A DNA stretch of 5,765 nucleotides from Pseudomonadota bacterium (GTDB taxonomy: Bacteria; Pseudomonadota; Gammaproteobacteria; Burkholderiales; Gallionellaceae): the NCBI GenBank assembly GCA_021783855.1, contig JAJXTL010000169.1, forward strand, positions 1-5,765. Direction: 5' to 3'. The notes below the pieces were generated by a model. It was not told the DNA's origin. It worked only from the letters and a program-made list of their open reading frames with translations, and searched no databases. A program made the translations under genes and the position numbers. Shown here one piece after another: positions 5,708-5,765 of the stretch (position 1 is the first letter of the stretch; the number at the start of each line of letters is the position of its first letter).

Positions 5708-5765
5708 ATGGAAAAAATTGATGCAAGAAAACTGAAAGATGGGGAGCTGCTGGAGCGTCGCAGGC
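5708..5765 (+). CDS. N-terminus of an IS630-like transposase (partial, runs off window)
   Basis: Nineteen codons, MEKIDARKLKDGELLERRR, open to the window end. The opening MEKIDARKL and a following basic helix recall the N-terminal helix-turn-helix region of IS630-type transposases. It is divergent from the chemoreceptor gene, and only 91 bases separate the two starts. No clear ribosome site or IS end is seen. Whether the gene is complete cannot be judged from the window. Confidence 0.45.
   Translation, partial: MEKIDARKLKDGELLERRR

Overview
The window looks like a satellite nitrogen-fixation (nif) segment of a diazotrophic proteobacterium, probably beta- or gammaproteobacterial. The reasons are a NifO-type protein and two nif-style ferredoxins, NifA/sigma-54 promoter architecture, an Aer-like chemoreceptor, and short palindromic repeats of the kind scattered through such genomes. 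The exact genus cannot be read from the sequence. No nitrogenase structural gene is present; only accessory and electron-carrier genes are here.

Left part (1-720): the tail of an IS30-like transposase (+) runs into, and overlaps antisense, the 3' end of a ccdAB toxin-antitoxin operon (-). ccdA and ccdB share one base (TGATG). A good sigma-70 promoter with an 8-bp inverted repeat over its -10 box lies just upstream of ccdA. Bases 721-930 hold no gene, only a REP-like imperfect palindrome.

Nif part (930-2880): a textbook NifA-dependent promoter (TGT-N10-ACA activator site, IHF site, GG-N10-GC -24/-12 element) drives a two-gene operon on the + strand: nifO (ArsC/Spx-like nitrogenase-associated protein) and a [2Fe-2S] ferredoxin, overlapping by 8 bp. 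A second, convergent unit on the - strand carries a 2x[4Fe-4S] ferredoxin (fdxN type) behind its own -24/-12 promoter and a ~250-nt leader. A 147-bp MITE-like element with perfect 19-bp terminal inverted repeats and a 4-bp flanking duplication sits between the two convergent units.

Debris part (3000-3520): short, frameshifted remnants resembling three insertion-sequence families (IS66, IS256 and IS30) lie side by side. The IS30 remnant runs directly into the last 17 codons of a second [2Fe-2S] ferredoxin gene, about 84% identical to the intact copy, so a ferredoxin gene was once duplicated and then mostly lost.

Right part (3568-5765): one large chemoreceptor gene (-) combines a cytoplasmic Aer-like PAS domain, a periplasmic domain with a c-type haem motif (CMSCH), HAMP and a methyl-accepting signalling domain; it is a likely redox/oxygen sensor. 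Divergent to it, the first 19 codons of an IS630-like transposase run off the window end. Together the genes fit a microaerobic diazotroph: low-potential electron carriers made under NifA control, next to a taxis receptor that could guide cells to a suitable redox zone. That functional link is inference from proximity only.
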